Made by a program: the position numbers and the translations under genes | The notes under the pieces: model-generated | What the model was told of the DNA's origin: nothing | The model's database searches: none | The model's input: the letters and a program-made list of their open reading frames with translations, nothing else | Shown: piece after piece, positions 8,462-15,596 of the stretch | How positions within the stretch are numbered: the stretch's first letter is position 1 | How the letters are laid out: each line of letters opens with the position of its first letter | Assembly: GCF_005860765.1 (NCBI RefSeq) | Contig: NZ_VCEI01000021.1 | Span: 806,001 to 870,000 of the forward strand | Source: Dyadobacter sediminis | Lineage (GTDB): Bacteria; Bacteroidota; Bacteroidia; Cytophagales; Spirosomataceae | DNA: 64,000 nucleotides | Direction of reading: 5' to 3'

Positions 8462-8911
8462 ATGAAAAGATTCATCACCAGCATTGTCATGTTTACGCTG
8501 ATCGCCGGCGGAACAGCAATGGCACAAACTACCAATAACAACGCCGGAGGTACAAAACGTACGGGCAAGGATTCCACACAGACGCAAGGAAACAGTTCAC
8601 AGGGAACTTCGGCCTGGCCGCAGGCTACGGGCACAGCTGCAAGCACCATGTCCGGAGACGACGGCAATGCCATAGGAAACACGCATCAGTCTCATGGAAC
8701 TGCCAAAGGAGATTCCGTACAAACACAAGGAAACAGCGCACAGGGAACTTCGGCCTGGCCACAAGCTACGGGAACAGCGGCAAGTACGACGCAGGCACCT
8801 GAAAGTTCGTCTCTGAATGAAGCAACAAACGGAACGATGAACAAAGATTCGAAAAAGGGTAAAAACAGGAAAAACAAAGGAACGGCAGAGTCAACTGTTC
8901 CGAATAAATAA
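8462..8911 (+). CDS. Secreted low-complexity protein with two 26-residue repeats
   Basis: The 149-residue protein has a clear signal peptide, MKRFITSIVMFTLIAGGTAMA, with cleavage likely after residue 21 (AMA|Q). The mature part is rich in Thr, Gly, Ser, Asn and Gln. Two near-identical 26-residue units cover residues 37-62 and 84-109, each containing QTQGNS(S/A)QGTSAWPQATGTAAS. The Lys-rich tail, DSKKGKNRKNKG, is strongly basic. I know no family for it. The composition suggests an extended or aggregating exported protein. It lies 46 bp upstream of a YciF ferritin-like gene, so the two may respond to the same stress. Confidence 0.8.
   Translation: MKRFITSIVMFTLIAGGTAMAQTTNNNAGGTKRTGKDSTQTQGNSSQGTSAWPQATGTAASTMSGDDGNAIGNTHQSHGTAKGDSVQTQGNSAQGTSAWPQATGTAASTTQAPESSSLNEATNGTMNKDSKKGKNRKNKGTAESTVPNK
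8570..8788 (+). repeat. Direct repeat in the secreted protein gene
   Basis: The 78-bp unit at 8570-8647 is repeated at 8711-8788, an offset of 141 bp. The two copies differ mostly at third positions. The encoded 26-residue units differ at only three positions, which suggests selection on the protein. Confidence 0.85.
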
Positions 8912-8957
8912 TAGCGCCGTCCGGTTTCAGGACTGTTATCTAATTCCAGATCAATTT

Positions 8958-9509
8958 ATGAAAAATGAGTTCCGGGAAGAATCAGAAATCAAGACAAAAA
9001 AAAAGGTGAAAGCAGAGCCTGCATTGCATGAATTGTTTTTGGACTTGATCCGGGATACATACTGGGCAGAAAACCATTTGCAAAAAACGCTCCCTGAAAT
9101 GATAGCTTCCGCCACTTTGAAAGACTTGACCAGCGCATTGCAGAAGCATCTTGACCTTACGGTAAAGCATGTCCAGAGGATTGAACAGGTTTTTGATACT
9201 TTGAATGAAAAAGCAGTAGCACGAAAATGCGATGCTATGGAGGGCCTTACCAAAGAAGGCGGGCATATTGTGGAAAGAACGGAAGCCGGAACTGCAACCA
9301 GGGATGCAGGAATTATTCTTGCTGCGCAGAAAATCAAACATTATGAAATTGCAACATACGGCGGTCTGACTCAGCTTGCCAGAACGCTCGGTTTGAATGA
9401 TATAGCAGAAGTATTTGCCCAGACTCTGAGCGAAGAAAAAGATGCCGACTTCATACTAACCGAAATTGCAGAAAACTGCGTAAACTATAAAGCTTCGGAA
9501 GAGGTCTGA
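8958..9509 (+). CDS. YciE/YciF-type ferritin-like protein (DUF892)
   Basis: The 183-residue protein matches the DUF892 four-helix ferritin-like family. ELFLDLIRDTYWAENHLQKTLPEM supplies the first conserved Asp/Glu helix. The later KIKHYEIATYGGLTQLARTLG and LSEEKDADFILTEIAE supply the other carboxylate and His ligands. The 24-residue N-terminal extension is charged. Family members bind two metal ions and are induced by osmotic or general stress; no physiological reaction is settled. It follows the secreted-repeat gene. A long imperfect hairpin lies 54 bp after the stop. Confidence 0.9.
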   Translation: MKNEFREESEIKTKKKVKAEPALHELFLDLIRDTYWAENHLQKTLPEMIASATLKDLTSALQKHLDLTVKHVQRIEQVFDTLNEKAVARKCDAMEGLTKEGGHIVERTEAGTATRDAGIILAAQKIKHYEIATYGGLTQLARTLGLNDIAEVFAQTLSEEKDADFILTEIAENCVNYKASEEV

Positions 9510-9563
9510 ATTGTTTGGTCCCTGGAATGAATTGAAAAAACTGTTTATAAGATAATTTTCCCA

Positions 9564-9641
9564 CAGGCTGAGTAAAACCGGAATCCGATCAAAATATCAG
9601 TAATGCGCTTTGATCATTTTAAATCGGGTTTGCTCAGCCTG
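9564..9641. repeat. Large imperfect palindrome between convergent genes
   Basis: CAGGCTGAG at 9564-9572 pairs with CTCAGCCTG at 9633-9641. Pairing continues inward through TAAA and CCG with one mismatch and a G-T wobble. An inner GATCAAA/TTTGATC stem (9587-9593 with 9610-9616) sits near the top. The 78-nt structure lies between the convergent YciF and ankyrin genes and is followed by ATTGTTTTCC. It may be a terminator, or one copy of a small palindromic element. Confidence 0.6.
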
Positions 9642-9667
9642 ATTGTTTTCCTTATACAAAAAAGGCA

Positions 9668-10144
9668 TTACTGCTCTTCCAGAATAATCAATGCTTCTTC
9701 ATTGCCTTGCTGTACGGCAAGGTCGAAAACAGAAAGGCCTCTGACATCGACAAGGTTTCGGTCTGCACCGTGTTTCAGTAGAATTCTGACCAGTTCATTT
9801 CGCCCGAACATAGTGGCAAACATCAATGCAGTGCCGCCGTTTCCATGCTGCTTGTTCAGATCTGCGCCATAACTGATCAGCAATTCCGCAATGTCAGAAT
9901 AGCCTTTGAAGGAGACACCCATTAATGCCGTATTTCCGCCGAAGTCACTGGCATTTACATCTGCATTTGCTTCCAGCAACAATTTGGCGGCATTATATTG
10001 ATTATTGTAGCATGCAATGATCAGTGGCGTGTATCCTTTATCATCCTGTGTATTTACATTTACCTGACGGTTAATCAGTTCTTCAAGAACTTCCGTGTTT
10101 CCAAGACGTGCTGCATGCAAAATAACCTGATCTAAATTGTCCAT
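9668..10144 (-). CDS. Ankyrin-repeat protein
   Basis: The 158-residue protein consists of about four to five ankyrin repeats and little else. The repeats are seen as DKGYTPLIIACYNNQYNAAKLLLEANADVNA, GGNTALMGVSFKGYSDIAELLISYGADLN and GGTALMFATMFGRNELVRILLKHGADRN. The first and last units are degenerate. It has no signal peptide and should be a cytoplasmic binding protein. Small bacterial ankyrin proteins are often linked to oxidative stress genes; the YciF neighbour fits this, but the genes are convergent. The partner is unknown. Confidence 0.92.
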   Translation of the reverse strand: MDNLDQVILHAARLGNTEVLEELINRQVNVNTQDDKGYTPLIIACYNNQYNAAKLLLEANADVNASDFGGNTALMGVSFKGYSDIAELLISYGADLNKQHGNGGTALMFATMFGRNELVRILLKHGADRNLVDVRGLSVFDLAVQQGNEEALIILEEQ

Positions 10145-10297
10145 TGAATGATTTTATAAAATTAAGGTTCATTCAGGTTTGTTGCATTTATCGTGCCAGA
10201 TTGCTCTTTTAGGGTAGTGCATGTTTTGTACCGGTTTGTGTCCGGTAATTTCGTACACCAATTTTATACCGTTTGCATGGAAGTATGAACGAACCTG

Positions 10298-10927
10298 CTA
10301 TGGAATATAAAGTTTGTTCTGGATCGCAAACACAATCAGATCCGCTGTCCGTTTTACTTTCATCTTGTCCATGACGCAACGGTGATAATAATGAATCGTA
10401 TGTACGCTCAGTTTCAGGTCTTGGGCAATTTCCTTGATGGTCTGTCCGCTGCATACTTTCTGAAGCACTTCCTTTTCACGCGGCGAAAGGTGCATTACAA
10501 TCTGATCTTCGGTAAATATATTGTTAATCAGATAATCCCTTATTTCCCGGCCAATGTATTGTTTGCCGTCACATACATCCGCAATGCACTCCTGTAATTC
10601 CTCGAAGGACGTACACTTTGACATATAGCCGTTCGCCCCTTTTTTCAGCGCATGTTTGATGGTCTGGAAATCGGTCATTGTTGAAAGGACTATTATTTTC
10701 ATTTCCTTCGGGAATGTGTTCCGGCATATTTCCACCAGTTGGATTCCCGTCTTTCCGTTAATCAGCAGATCAAGGATCAGAATATCCGGTGGATGGTTTT
10801 TCTTTCTAGCCAGAAATTCCTTGCCGTCCTCGAATATGTCAACGTATTGTACATGGGGAAGCTGGAGAAACAGATTTTGTAAAGCACTTGTCAGTATCGG
10901 CAGTTCGTCAACCAAAGTAATTTTCAT
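10298..10927 (-). CDS. LuxR/NarL-family response regulator
   Basis: The 209-residue protein has a receiver at about residues 1-120, with Asp7/Glu8, phospho-acceptor D53 in LILDLLINGK, a Ser-Thr switch in VLSTMTD and the Lys in GYMSK. A GerE-type helix-turn-helix follows at about residues 142-205: LSPREKEVLQKVCSGQTIKEIAQDLKLSVHTIHYYHRCVMDKM. It should bind DNA as a phosphorylated dimer. No histidine kinase gene is adjacent, so it is an orphan here. A palindrome sits 41 bp upstream of its start and could be its own binding site. Confidence 0.93.
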   Translation of the reverse strand: MKITLVDELPILTSALQNLFLQLPHVQYVDIFEDGKEFLARKKNHPPDILILDLLINGKTGIQLVEICRNTFPKEMKIIVLSTMTDFQTIKHALKKGANGYMSKCTSFEELQECIADVCDGKQYIGREIRDYLINNIFTEDQIVMHLSPREKEVLQKVCSGQTIKEIAQDLKLSVHTIHYYHRCVMDKMKVKRTADLIVFAIQNKLYIP

Positions 10928-10967
10928 AGAACCGGTTTTAATAGCAACAAATGGATTTAAAGTTTTT

Positions 10968-10990
10968 ACCCATAAGCAGTGTTTATGGGT
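10968..10990. promoter_or_regulatory. Palindrome upstream of the LuxR-type regulator
   Basis: ACCCATAA at 10968-10975 pairs with TTATGGGT at 10983-10990 around seven bases. It lies 41 bp upstream of the regulator's start, in the likely promoter. This spacing would suit autoregulation, but a simple hairpin is equally possible. Confidence 0.35.
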
Positions 10991-11530
10991 GTTTTATATA
11001 CATGGTGTATGAAGTTTTTCTACCAGATAAATCTGTATAATGTTCATTTGATCCAAATATGATCAAAGTTTGACAATTAAAAGGATCGTTTTATCCTGCG
11101 GTAAACTGCTAAAACATAACAATCTGATACTGTCTCCACTTCTGTGCTTGGCATTGTCCATAAGGCCGTGCAAGCAGAGCAGTTCCGGATTTGAAAACGG
11201 GAACAAAATCCGTTGCTTTCGGAAAATCTGTTCCTGCCGCAAGCTGCAATTGCGTGGGATGGTTCCGGAAGCTGCATTCAATTAAGATGTGAATTGCTCG
11301 TTGCCGTCATTGCGGAACTGTCACACACGGCGTTGATGCTGAAAAGAAATTGTCACTTGGTTAAGGAGGTTAAGACAAAGCATCGGAACGATGGAACACA
11401 ACAGCTGAATCTTGTAGGATTACAAAGCAGTAATGACAAAGCCACGGGCAATTTGTCTGCAAAGCCGCCGAAGGATAACTCCGGTAGCTTTTGCTATCCG
11501 TTACTTCCTGCATTATTTTACAGGATTAAG
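10991..11530. other. Gene-poor stretch, no supported gene
   Basis: About 540 bp hold only short frames. The longest is 120 codons at 11213-11575 on the plus strand, and mutually overlapping frames lie on the opposite strand. None has recognisable motifs or a start with good context. GC is higher than in the flanking promoters, so a decayed gene or an unrecognised RNA is possible. I can support neither. Confidence 0.4.
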
Positions 11531-11559
11531 AATAAGTTAACCTACTTTATTAACTTATT
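11531..11559. promoter_or_regulatory. Perfect AT-rich inverted repeat, possible operator
   Basis: AATAAGTTAA at 11531-11540 and TTAACTTATT at 11550-11559 form a perfect 10-bp inverted repeat with a 9-bp spacer. It ends 29 bp before a TAnnTTTG box. The centre-to-centre distance of half sites, 19 bp, is compatible with a dimeric regulator on about two helix turns. Confidence 0.4.
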
Positions 11560-11587
11560 TCGAAATGAAATATGAAACGGTGTTCTG

Positions 11588-11595
11588 TATATTTG
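11588..11595 (+). promoter_or_regulatory. -7 box TATATTTG
   Basis: TATATTTG fits the Bacteroidota -7 consensus TAnnTTTG exactly. It lies 92 bp before the start of the 166-residue membrane protein gene. The -33 region has only a weak TTTCG at 11558-11562, 25 bp away. Confidence 0.45.
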
Positions 11596-11687
11596 CAGAA
11601 AACATTTCAATCCTGATTGGCCGCAGGAAAATTCCGGCCAAAGCAGATTTGTAATTCAACGTATTCATCGTTAACGCATCATTATTT

Positions 11688-12188
11688 ATGTCAAGGAAAA
11701 GAGGCAGTAAAGCCAGGTTCAGAAAGACTTTGATTACAACTGTTAAATGGCTTAGCGCGATTGTCCCCGTCTGCGCTTTTATTTACATCCTTTATTACTA
11801 CAAGCAATTTGACTTCCTCAAAAAGAAACCGGTTGTAAAGTCCAGAACAGAGGTTGTTACTCAGGCTGACTCCATTTCCGCACTGGTTGGCAGCAATAAG
11901 GAAAAGTTACTGAACAATATCAAAATCATGGAAAATGAATGGCATACGGTCGGCGGGATTGCCATACATAGCCTGACAATCAACAATGCAACGGCGGCAA
12001 CGGTAAAAAACCTTGAAATCGAGTTCAAATATCTTTCAGGAACCCAGTCGGTGCTTACTTCAAAAATTGTAACCATCAAAACACCGCTGCCACCAAAAAA
12101 ATCAACGAAAGTTGCAGGCATCAGTGTGGGGTATGTCAATAATTCTGTTGTAGGATGCGATCTGAAAGTAATCAATGGTACTTTTTAG
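11688..12188 (+). CDS. Membrane-anchored protein with a beta-sandwich-like domain
   Basis: The 166-residue protein has a basic N-terminus (MSRKRGSKARFRK), one membrane helix at about residues 21-41 and an outer C-terminal part. Residues 95-165 have the alternating pattern of FxLYD-like beta domains: SLTINNATAATVKNLEIEFKYLSGTQSVLTSKIV...VAGISVGYVNNS. I do not recognise a named family, and the resemblance is weak. The protein should be anchored in the inner membrane facing the periplasm. A perfect 14-bp inverted repeat spans its stop codon. Confidence 0.75.
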   Translation: MSRKRGSKARFRKTLITTVKWLSAIVPVCAFIYILYYYKQFDFLKKKPVVKSRTEVVTQADSISALVGSNKEKLLNNIKIMENEWHTVGGIAIHSLTINNATAATVKNLEIEFKYLSGTQSVLTSKIVTIKTPLPPKKSTKVAGISVGYVNNSVVGCDLKVINGTF

Positions 12189-12206
12189 CATCAAAAAGTA
12201 CCATTG
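12173..12206 (+). terminator. Perfect inverted repeat across the stop codon
   Basis: CAATGGTACTTTTT at 12173-12186 is complementary to AAAAAGTACCATTG at 12193-12206, with loop AGCATC. The stop TAG at 12186-12188 begins at the last base of the left arm. No T tract follows the stem, so it is not a standard terminator. It could protect the 3' end, stop polymerase weakly, or bind a protein. Confidence 0.5.
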
Positions 12207-12435
12207 GATGTCGGTATAAGTCATCAAAGAGGGTGCGGGATTCATCAGATGTCCACATATTAATGCTTATATTCCACAGAATTCACCAGGTTCGTGTAGT
12301 CAGATAAACCTTTATAATTCAATTTGTTAATCAGGATTGTATTTAGAAGCTGCAAGTAAAAAGCGGATAAAATCTGGCACGATTGTTTGATAATGCAGGT
12401 TATAAAACAGTTTTGCCTGACTAATCAACAGACTT

Positions 12436-12636
12436 ATGACACAGCTCCTTCAAAATATCTACTTTATTACACCATACTTGTTTGTAGCCGTTTTACTTGC
12501 TACTGCTTTTTGTGCGATCTGGCTCATTTCCGAGCTGAAAAAATCACATAACGGTTCTCAGAACAATTACTCTGTCAGTGATCGTTTGTTTTTGAAACGC
12601 AATGCTTCGAGATTAAGAAAGATGGAATTTCATTAA
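12436..12636 (+). CDS. Small single-helix membrane protein
   Basis: The 66-residue product has one long hydrophobic segment at about residues 9-32, TPYLFVAVLLATAFCAIWLISEL. A short polar and basic tail follows (SDRLFLKRNASRLRKMEFH). I know no family. The case for a real gene is the clear membrane helix, a closely following strong terminator (24 bp after the stop) and the lack of any competing frame. It is probably transcribed alone. Its role is unknown. Confidence 0.6.
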   Translation: MTQLLQNIYFITPYLFVAVLLATAFCAIWLISELKKSHNGSQNNYSVSDRLFLKRNASRLRKMEFH

Positions 12637-12659
12637 AAAAATATACATAAATATACAAG

Positions 12660-12702
12660 AAGCCTTATCCGGAAATGCTGCAAACGGATAGGGCTTTTTT
12701 TT
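12660..12702 (+). terminator. Rho-independent terminator
   Basis: A 12-bp stem with one G-T wobble pairs 12660-12671 with 12685-12696. It is followed by eight T. It closes the 66-residue membrane protein gene. Confidence 0.88.
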
Positions 12703-12772
12703 GCTTTCGCACCGTCAAGAGTCTGTTCTGTTCTTCATCGGAACAAGTTTGAATTTTATAACTCGTGTAAAT

Positions 12773-12806
12773 GAAAAACATCCCAGAAACAAAGTATCCG
12801 GGATGT
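12773..12806 (-). terminator. Possible minus-strand terminator
   Basis: ACATCCC at 12778-12784 pairs with GGGATGT at 12800-12806 around a 15-nt loop. On the minus strand the stem is followed by five T. No convincing minus-strand gene lies upstream, only a 62-codon frame at 12872-13060. Either a small gene or RNA is missed here, or the hairpin is a chance structure. Confidence 0.35.
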
Positions 12807-13269
12807 CTGATTTTACTCAACGTTATTGAAAGCCATTTGACTGGTTTTCAACATCAAATTTAACCATTTCTTTATTTAAAACATTGCTTTTTATTTAAGA
12901 AATGACATTTTTTAGAGTAGAAAAATGGCCTTTTCAGGCAAATTTGGCTTATTGCTTTATTAAATAGTATCATTTCTTCTGAAAGATCGTTTTCCTCCTC
13001 TATTTCTGTCTTTGTGGATTTTAATAAAGCGTTGCGTATCAGCATCAAAGCAATCGTCATTTTGACACTTCAGTCCGGTTTTCAGCAGTTTGTACAATGG
13101 GTAAAAGGCAAATCTGCGTGTGGCAACAACCTGTGGAATGTACGAATTTTATAATTCCCTCGATAAAAGTTTTTCTTCTGTGATTTTTTTTCTGGAAAAG
13201 TAATCCTTTGCATGCATCTTTGTGTATATACTCTGTGTTCTTACTATTACCTTCTTTTGTTTCCGTACA
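12807..13269. other. AT-rich intergenic region
   Basis: These 463 bp hold two overlapping minus-strand frames of 62 and 75 codons (12872-13060 and 13057-13284). Neither has recognisable motifs or a good promoter box. The right part must contain the promoter of the 78-residue gene starting at 13270. Confidence 0.4.
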
Positions 13270-13506
13270 ATGGAAAATACACATTCCCCTCTGGAAGATT
13301 ACAAGAATTTCGGGCTTACGCCGGAATCGGGCAGAAATGACGAGCTGCTTTCCGATATGCTCAGGAAAAAGGAAACGGTAAAGAATCTGAACAAGCTGGC
13401 AGAAAACCTGAATGCAAAATGGAGTACTTCAAAAGCAACTCCGAAAAAGCCTGATCTGTCATTCGCGGCATTTGAAAAGAAGCTTAAAGAAGCCAGAAAT
13501 CAGTAA
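13270..13506 (+). CDS. Unknown 78-residue soluble protein
   Basis: The ATG at 13270 is preferred over the frame's earlier start at 13222, because the latter adds a hydrophobic, Cys-rich stretch that overlaps the probable promoter. The product, MENTHSPLEDYKNFGLTPES and onward, is charged and helical with many Lys and Glu residues. It ends in an amphipathic segment, SFAAFEKKLKEARNQ. I recognise no family. Its stop overlaps the end of the convergent rarA gene by 7 bp. The composition resembles a real small cytoplasmic protein. Confidence 0.6.
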   Translation: MENTHSPLEDYKNFGLTPESGRNDELLSDMLRKKETVKNLNKLAENLNAKWSTSKATPKKPDLSFAAFEKKLKEARNQ

Positions 13507-14771
13507 TTGTACCAATCTCCCCACCAGTTCTGCAGCTTTTTGCGGATTTCCTCTTCACGTGCATTTTTGCCCGGGTCAAAAAACTTGCTTCCCTTTATTT
13601 CATCCGGCAAAAAATGCTGTTTAGTAAAATTGCCTTCAAAATCATGTGAATATTTGTACTCCTTTCCGTAGCCGATCTGTTTCATCAGCTTTGTAGGTGC
13701 ATTTCTCAAATGCATCGGAACTGGCAAATGCGCCGTATTTTTGGCTGTTTCCATGGCATCGTTAATGGCAAGATAACTCGCATTGCTTTTCGGGGAAGTA
13801 GCCAGATATACAGCAACTTGCGACAGAATAATCCTCGATTCCGGATAGCCGATCACATTTACCGCCTGCATGCACGCATTTGCCATGATCATCGCCGTCG
13901 GGTTGGCATTTCCGATATCTTCCGATGCCATGATCAGCATTCGGCGGGCTATGAAAGCCGGATCTTCGCCGGCAACGATCATACGCGCAAGCCAGTAAAC
14001 GGCGCCGTTCGGGTCACTTCCCCGCAGCGATTTAATGAATGCTGAAATAATATCGTAATGCTGTTCTCCGGATTTATCATAACGGGCAATATGCTGCTGG
14101 GCAACCTCCGTTACCCATTCATCTGTAATTTCGATTTTCTGTTCTTCACCTTTGCCAAGCACGACAAGTTCAAGCAAGTTCAGCAATTTGCGTCCGTCGC
14201 CGCCGGAAAGTCTCAGCAATGCATCGTACGAAGCAAAACGGATGTTTTTTTCTTTCAGCCAGGGATCTTTTTCCAGCGCCCTTGCAACCAGATCTTTAAG
14301 TTCCTTTTCGCCAAATGCCTCCAGAATATAAACCTGACAGCGGGAAAGCAATGCAGAATTGATTTCAAACGACGGATTCTCCGTTGTGGCACCGATCAGT
14401 GTAACCTGGCCTTTTTCCACTGCACCCAGCAATGCATCCTGCTGACTTTTATTATACCGGTGAATTTCATCAATAAACAATATGGCCGGAAACAGCCCCG
14501 ACGGCCTCGCCAGGACTTCGCGCAGGTCTTTAACGCCCGAACTGATTGCGCTGAGGTTGTAAAACTGTCTTTTCGTCGTTTCTGCAATCAATAATGCCAA
14601 TGTCGTTTTGCCGACGCCCGGCGGTCCCCAGAAAATCATGGACGGAATCGTATTCTGCAATATCGCTCTGCGCAAAGGGCCGTTCGGGCCAAGCAGTTTT
14701 TCCTGCCCGACAAAATCGTCCAGCGTTTTCGGGCGAAGGCGTTCGGCGAGCGGTATGTTCATCGGAGTCAT
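13500..14771 (-). CDS. rarA: Replication-associated recombination protein A (AAA+ ATPase)
   Basis: The 423-residue protein is a RarA/MgsA/WRNIP1-type clamp-loader-like ATPase acting at stalled replication forks. It opens with PLAERLRPKTLDDFVGQEKLLG. The Walker A is GPPGVGKTT at about residues 50-58, the Walker B ILFIDEIHR, and the sensor 1 GATTENPSFE. The C-terminal MgsA region includes GSDPNGAVYWLARMI and GNANPTAMIMANACMQA. Length is normal. The start may be the ATG at 14771 or the one at 14762, three codons in. An ECF sigma gene lies upstream on the same strand, but a terminator separates them. Confidence 0.96.
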   Translation of the reverse strand: MTPMNIPLAERLRPKTLDDFVGQEKLLGPNGPLRRAILQNTIPSMIFWGPPGVGKTTLALLIAETTKRQFYNLSAISSGVKDLREVLARPSGLFPAILFIDEIHRYNKSQQDALLGAVEKGQVTLIGATTENPSFEINSALLSRCQVYILEAFGEKELKDLVARALEKDPWLKEKNIRFASYDALLRLSGGDGRKLLNLLELVVLGKGEEQKIEITDEWVTEVAQQHIARYDKSGEQHYDIISAFIKSLRGSDPNGAVYWLARMIVAGEDPAFIARRMLIMASEDIGNANPTAMIMANACMQAVNVIGYPESRIILSQVAVYLATSPKSNASYLAINDAMETAKNTAHLPVPMHLRNAPTKLMKQIGYGKEYKYSHDFEGNFTKQHFLPDEIKGSKFFDPGKNAREEEIRKKLQNWWGDWYNY

Positions 14772-14800
14772 TCAGGTTCTGTTTTATCCGGTAAATAAAC

Positions 14801-14832
14801 AAAAAAAGCGTGGCTTGGTTAGCCACGCTTTT
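14801..14832 (-). terminator. Terminator of the sigma factor gene
   Basis: An 11-12-bp perfect stem, AAAGCGTGGCT/AGCCACGCTTT (14805-14815 with 14821-14831), has a five-base loop. On the minus strand it is followed by seven T. It ends the ECF sigma gene before rarA. Confidence 0.9.
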
Positions 14833-14856
14833 GCTATAATGATTTTGAAAAATAAT

Positions 14857-15438
14857 TCAGAAAGTAAGTCTTTCCAGTGTCATTTGTTTTTTCAGGTTTC
14901 CCAAAGCTCCAAAAACAAGATTATAAACAGATTGTATATTTATCTTCATCAGATCGGCAATTTCATGATTGTTAAGGTTCATGTAAAATTTGAGAAAGAT
15001 TGCTTCCCGCTGCCGGCGCGGCAGTCCGTTGATGGCTACATTCAGGTGCTGGTTTGTAGATTCGAATTCCTCTTCCGAAATCAGGTGATTTTCATGCGAA
15101 GGCGTGTTGATATGCCAGTATTCAACCGGAATATCTTCATTGCTTGTGTGCTTTTGCTGCGCGTTCAGGTGTCTTACCAGTTTCCTTTTGATGGAAGCCA
15201 TCAGGTAAAACCGCACCGAAGTAGTGTCGCCGAGTGTCATCCGGTTTCTCCACAATTCCACAAACAAGTCGTGAATGCAATCTTTAATCAACGGTTTGTC
15301 AATTGTAAACTGGGAACAATACTGGTAAAGAATGTGAACATAAGAACGGTAAAGACATGCATAAGCATTTTCATCGCCCTTTCTGAACTGATCCCAGAAG
15401 TACAGTTCTTCTTCTTGCTTGTAGCGTAGGTGAGCCAT
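14857..15438 (-). CDS. ECF-type RNA polymerase sigma factor
   Basis: The 193-residue protein has sigma region 2 at about residues 25-90, with DENAYACLYRSYVHILYQYC and IKDCIHDLFVELWRNR. Region 4 is at about residues 130-185: LPRRQREAIFLKFYMNLNNHEIADLMKINIQSVYNLVFGALGNLKKQM. This is the Bacteroidota sigma-70 ECF type often paired with a FecR anti-sigma and a SusC/SusD set, but none is adjacent here. It is therefore an orphan whose trigger cannot be read from context. A strong terminator follows it. Confidence 0.92.
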   Translation of the reverse strand: MAHLRYKQEEELYFWDQFRKGDENAYACLYRSYVHILYQYCSQFTIDKPLIKDCIHDLFVELWRNRMTLGDTTSVRFYLMASIKRKLVRHLNAQQKHTSNEDIPVEYWHINTPSHENHLISEEEFESTNQHLNVAINGLPRRQREAIFLKFYMNLNNHEIADLMKINIQSVYNLVFGALGNLKKQMTLERLTF

Positions 15439-15596
15439 TTTTTTGGATAGGAATTGATTAAGGTTAGGAATGATTATGAATAAGGGTCATAATAACACTT
15501 GTAAATATATTTATAAAAAAACATATTAAAAAAATATTTTCATCATAAAATTATATTTCAAAGTTTAATGATGCAATTTTAATAAAATGTAACTTA

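Noticed and set aside
9603..9872. Plus-strand frame opposite the ankyrin gene
   Set aside because: It is a shadow of the ankyrin repeats and starts inside the palindrome.
11213..11575. 120-codon frame in the gene-poor region
   Set aside because: No motif, poor start context and overlapping frames on the other strand. It also runs through the inverted repeat at 11531.
13057..13284. 75-codon minus-strand frame upstream of 13270
   Set aside because: Cys/His/Lys-rich without a family pattern, and overlaps the start of a better plus-strand gene.
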